DNA from: Pedobacter alluvionis
Lineage (GTDB): Bacteria; Bacteroidota; Bacteroidia; Sphingobacteriales; Sphingobacteriaceae
Length of the DNA: 64,000 bases
Direction of reading: 5' to 3'
Assembly (NCBI RefSeq): GCF_003664035.1
Contig: NZ_RCCK01000010.1
Coordinates: 1,054,001 to 1,118,000, forward strand
The notes below the pieces were generated by a model that saw nothing but the letters and a program-made list of their open reading frames with translations, had not been told where the DNA came from and did no database searches. Numbering within the stretch: the first letter of the stretch is position 1; each line of letters starts with the position of its first letter. A program made the position numbers and the translations under genes. Shown here piece by piece: positions 62,298-64,000 of the stretch.

Positions 62298-63002
62298 ATG
62301 GCTTTTTACAAACATTACTCATTCGATCTTTGGTTAACGTTGATTAAATCTAATCCAACATACAAGCAGGAACGGGTACAGTATTTTTTTAGGAATTTTA
62401 ATGGCAAGCATAAAAGCATTGATGAAATTGCCATCACTTTCCGTCAGGTAGATTTAATGGTAAACGCCATTAATGAAAAAGCTGGTAAAAATGTTGATGC
62501 TGAAGAAATGTATTTAATGATTATCAGTATGATCAATGACTACGATTTCAACTTTAATGATGTAGACCTTAAAGTACTCGATCATGACATGGAGCAGATC
62601 GTATTTGCACACATGCCAAAGCTTTACTGTGGTGATTGTTTGGATGTACTGGCAAAAATTAAAGAATCGGGCAAAAGCTCTACCAATATATTGAGTAACA
62701 CGGGTTTTATTAAAGGTAAAACCTTAAAAAAAGTAATTGAACATCTAGGTATTGGTCGGTTTATCGATTTTCAGCTTTATTCTGATGAAGTGCGAATGTC
62801 GAAACCCAGTACAGGTTTTTTTCAGTTAATGTTAGATCGCATCGACAGAACAAAACACCCCGAATTATTGTTAACAGATGTCATCCATGTTGGAGATAAC
62901 CCCCATGCCGATGTTCGCGGAGCAGAAGCAATGGGAATTAACAGTATGCTGATCAATTCAAACAATTTATCTATCTCAAACCTACTCTATGATACCGTAT
63001 AA
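62298..63002 (+). CDS. HAD-family hydrolase of the ter cluster
   Basis: A 234-residue HAD protein. Motif I is FDLWLTLIKSNPTYKQ (the second Asp is replaced by Trp/Leu, so FDLWLT departs from the DxDxT form), motif II is in SSTNILSNTGF, motif III has SKPSTGFFQ and motif IV is LTDVIHVGDNPHADVRGAEA. The first nucleophile Asp is retained. HAD proteins accompany PRTase genes in ter clusters. It overlaps the PRTase gene by 14 bp. Confidence 0.87.
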   Translation: MAFYKHYSFDLWLTLIKSNPTYKQERVQYFFRNFNGKHKSIDEIAITFRQVDLMVNAINEKAGKNVDAEEMYLMIISMINDYDFNFNDVDLKVLDHDMEQIVFAHMPKLYCGDCLDVLAKIKESGKSSTNILSNTGFIKGKTLKKVIEHLGIGRFIDFQLYSDEVRMSKPSTGFFQLMLDRIDRTKHPELLLTDVIHVGDNPHADVRGAEAMGINSMLINSNNLSISNLLYDTV

Positions 63003-63825
63003 TTTCTCACTTCATAAAATAGACAATACAGCCGATTTTGGCTTTAGTGCCGACGATTATAGTCGCTTTAAGTTTGGCGATGACCTTGTTGCCCGATCTT
63101 TCGGGAAAGACCTCGCTGATGGTTTTATCAGGTATTACCTGGCCGATAATCTAATCACCGATCAGATTGTGGTCATTTCCAGTCCTTATAGTTTTATTCC
63201 TACAGCAACTTTTGCCATGAAAAACTATTTCGTTAGCCAGCTTAACCGTTGGCTGGTAGAAAATGGCAGTTTAGCGGTAGAGGAAACCAAAGTGCATAGA
63301 ACCATTACCTACAAAGAAGATTACGGCGAACTAAGTGCTGAAGAAAGGCTTTCGCTAATCGGTAACGATTCGTTTCATATTGATAAAGATTTTCTGGTGG
63401 GCAAAACACTTTTGTTTCTGGATGATATCAGGATTACGGGAAGCCATGAACGCATGATCTTAAAAATGGCAAAAGAATATGGTTTAAATAACGAAATGCA
63501 CATGCTTTATTTTGCCGAACTGGTGAATAAAAATATCCATCCCAATGTAGAGAACTTTCTGAATTACCATCAGATCAAATCTATTTTCGACCTGGAAGAA
63601 ATTATCGATGGTGGAAATTTTTGTTTCAATACCCGTATTGTGAAATACATTTTAAATACTACTTCGAGCAGTTTTACCATTTTTTTAGAACGCCGGAGTA
63701 CCGATTTTATCAATCAGCTTTACGATCTATCTTTGGGGAATAACTACCATACCATAGAGGCGTATTCGAAAAATTTACATCTTATAAAAGACTATATCAA
63801 AAACAATAATTATAAATTAATTTAA
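62989..63825 (+). CDS. Phosphoribosyltransferase-like protein of the ter cluster
   Basis: A 278-residue protein with a PRTase fold. The PRPP-binding region is around VGKTLLFLDDIRITGSHERM (LDDI-x-TG). Preceded by ITDQIVVISSPYSFIPTATF and NRWLVENGSLAVEETKVHRT. PRTase genes occur with HAD and TerC/TerD genes in tellurium/phage-stress clusters, where they are proposed to make a nucleotide-derived molecule. It starts within the HAD gene, a sign of translational coupling, and ends 2 bp before terD. Confidence 0.85.
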   Translation: MIPYNFSLHKIDNTADFGFSADDYSRFKFGDDLVARSFGKDLADGFIRYYLADNLITDQIVVISSPYSFIPTATFAMKNYFVSQLNRWLVENGSLAVEETKVHRTITYKEDYGELSAEERLSLIGNDSFHIDKDFLVGKTLLFLDDIRITGSHERMILKMAKEYGLNNEMHMLYFAELVNKNIHPNVENFLNYHQIKSIFDLEEIIDGGNFCFNTRIVKYILNTTSSSFTIFLERRSTDFINQLYDLSLGNNYHTIEAYSKNLHLIKDYIKNNNYKLI

Positions 63826-63827
63826 AT

Positions 63828-64000
63828 ATGGCTATTAATTTGCAAAAGGGGCAAAGAGAAAATATCGATGCACCTAAATTTACAATAGGTTTAGGTTGGG
63901 ATACCAACAGCTCTTCAACAGGTTCTGCATTCGATTTAGATGCTTCAATTTTTTTACTAAACGATCAGAAAAAACTAATTTCAGACGAAAACTTTGTATT
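63828..64000 (+). CDS. terD: TerD-family protein, partial (cut by window edge)
   Basis: The first 57 residues of a TerD-domain protein: INLQKGQRENIDAPKFTIGL then GWDTNSSSTGSAFDLDASIF. LDASIF with GLGWD is the Ca-binding start of the TerD fold. It starts 2 bp after the PRTase stop. The rest lies beyond the right edge. Confidence 0.9.
   Translation, partial: MAINLQKGQRENIDAPKFTIGLGWDTNSSSTGSAFDLDASIFLLNDQKKLISDENFV

Overview
The window comes from a Bacteroidota chromosome, most likely a Pedobacter-like member of the Sphingobacteriaceae. Evidence: two FecI-type sigma / FecR / SusC units with N-terminal STN domains, a SusD lipoprotein, many secreted and lipoprotein enzymes, few Shine-Dalgarno sites, a low-GC genome, TAnnTTTG-type -7 promoter elements, and families typical of that group (DUF4266/DUF3570 redox cluster, Ebo cluster, DUF2147, TMEM220). 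No rRNA, tRNA, CRISPR array, intact IS element or prophage was seen.

Layout. 1-5738 (minus): sigma factor, FecR anti-sigma and SusC, running off the left edge just before the expected susD. 5739-9954: a decayed zone with a frameshifted GG-leader (RiPP-like) precursor, a TlpA-like protein, an orphan hypothetical and a dispersed repeat. 9955-18273 (plus): complete sigma-FecR-SusC-SusD-TlpA operon. 18818-28731: secreted hydrolases (esterase, two class C beta-lactamase-like proteins, alpha/beta hydrolase), an exported RidA, and a NarL-type two-component system. 29022-35905: an OmpR-type two-component system followed by cytochrome b, a VIT1-like transporter, a Rieske protein, thioredoxin, ApbE, DUF4266 and DUF3570, a candidate extracytoplasmic redox module. 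36090-40838: DNA glycosylase-like protein, DMT exporter, acetyltransferase, LysR, Crp-like regulator, DUF4345. 41808-48678: complete Ebo cluster (TMEM220-EboA-B-C-D-E-F). 49040-55549: lipoprotein, gene-fusion remnant, FucP/UxaA sugar-acid operon with an AraC regulator. 55696-61046: small proteins, GlxA regulator, two DinB proteins, DoxX, DUF2147, YCF48. 61386-64000: start of a ter (TerC/TerD) stress cluster cut by the right edge.

Most notable signals. (1) Both SusC genes are followed by the same intercistronic RNA hairpin, with compensatory base changes and an identical downstream segment. (2) An 11-bp-spaced direct repeat (CTTCA-N6-CTTCAG) lies at exactly the same distance from the -7 element upstream of both the OmpR-type regulator and the Rieske/ApbE/DUF3570 operon, which predicts a regulon. 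(3) A single-base deletion disrupts a GG-leader natural-product precursor. (4) A 50-codon ORF is an in-frame fusion of an SDR N-terminus to an AraC C-terminus. (5) Several families of REP/MITE-like repeats occupy the gene-free stretches. Gene functions are read from motifs and family resemblance by eye; no database search was run.
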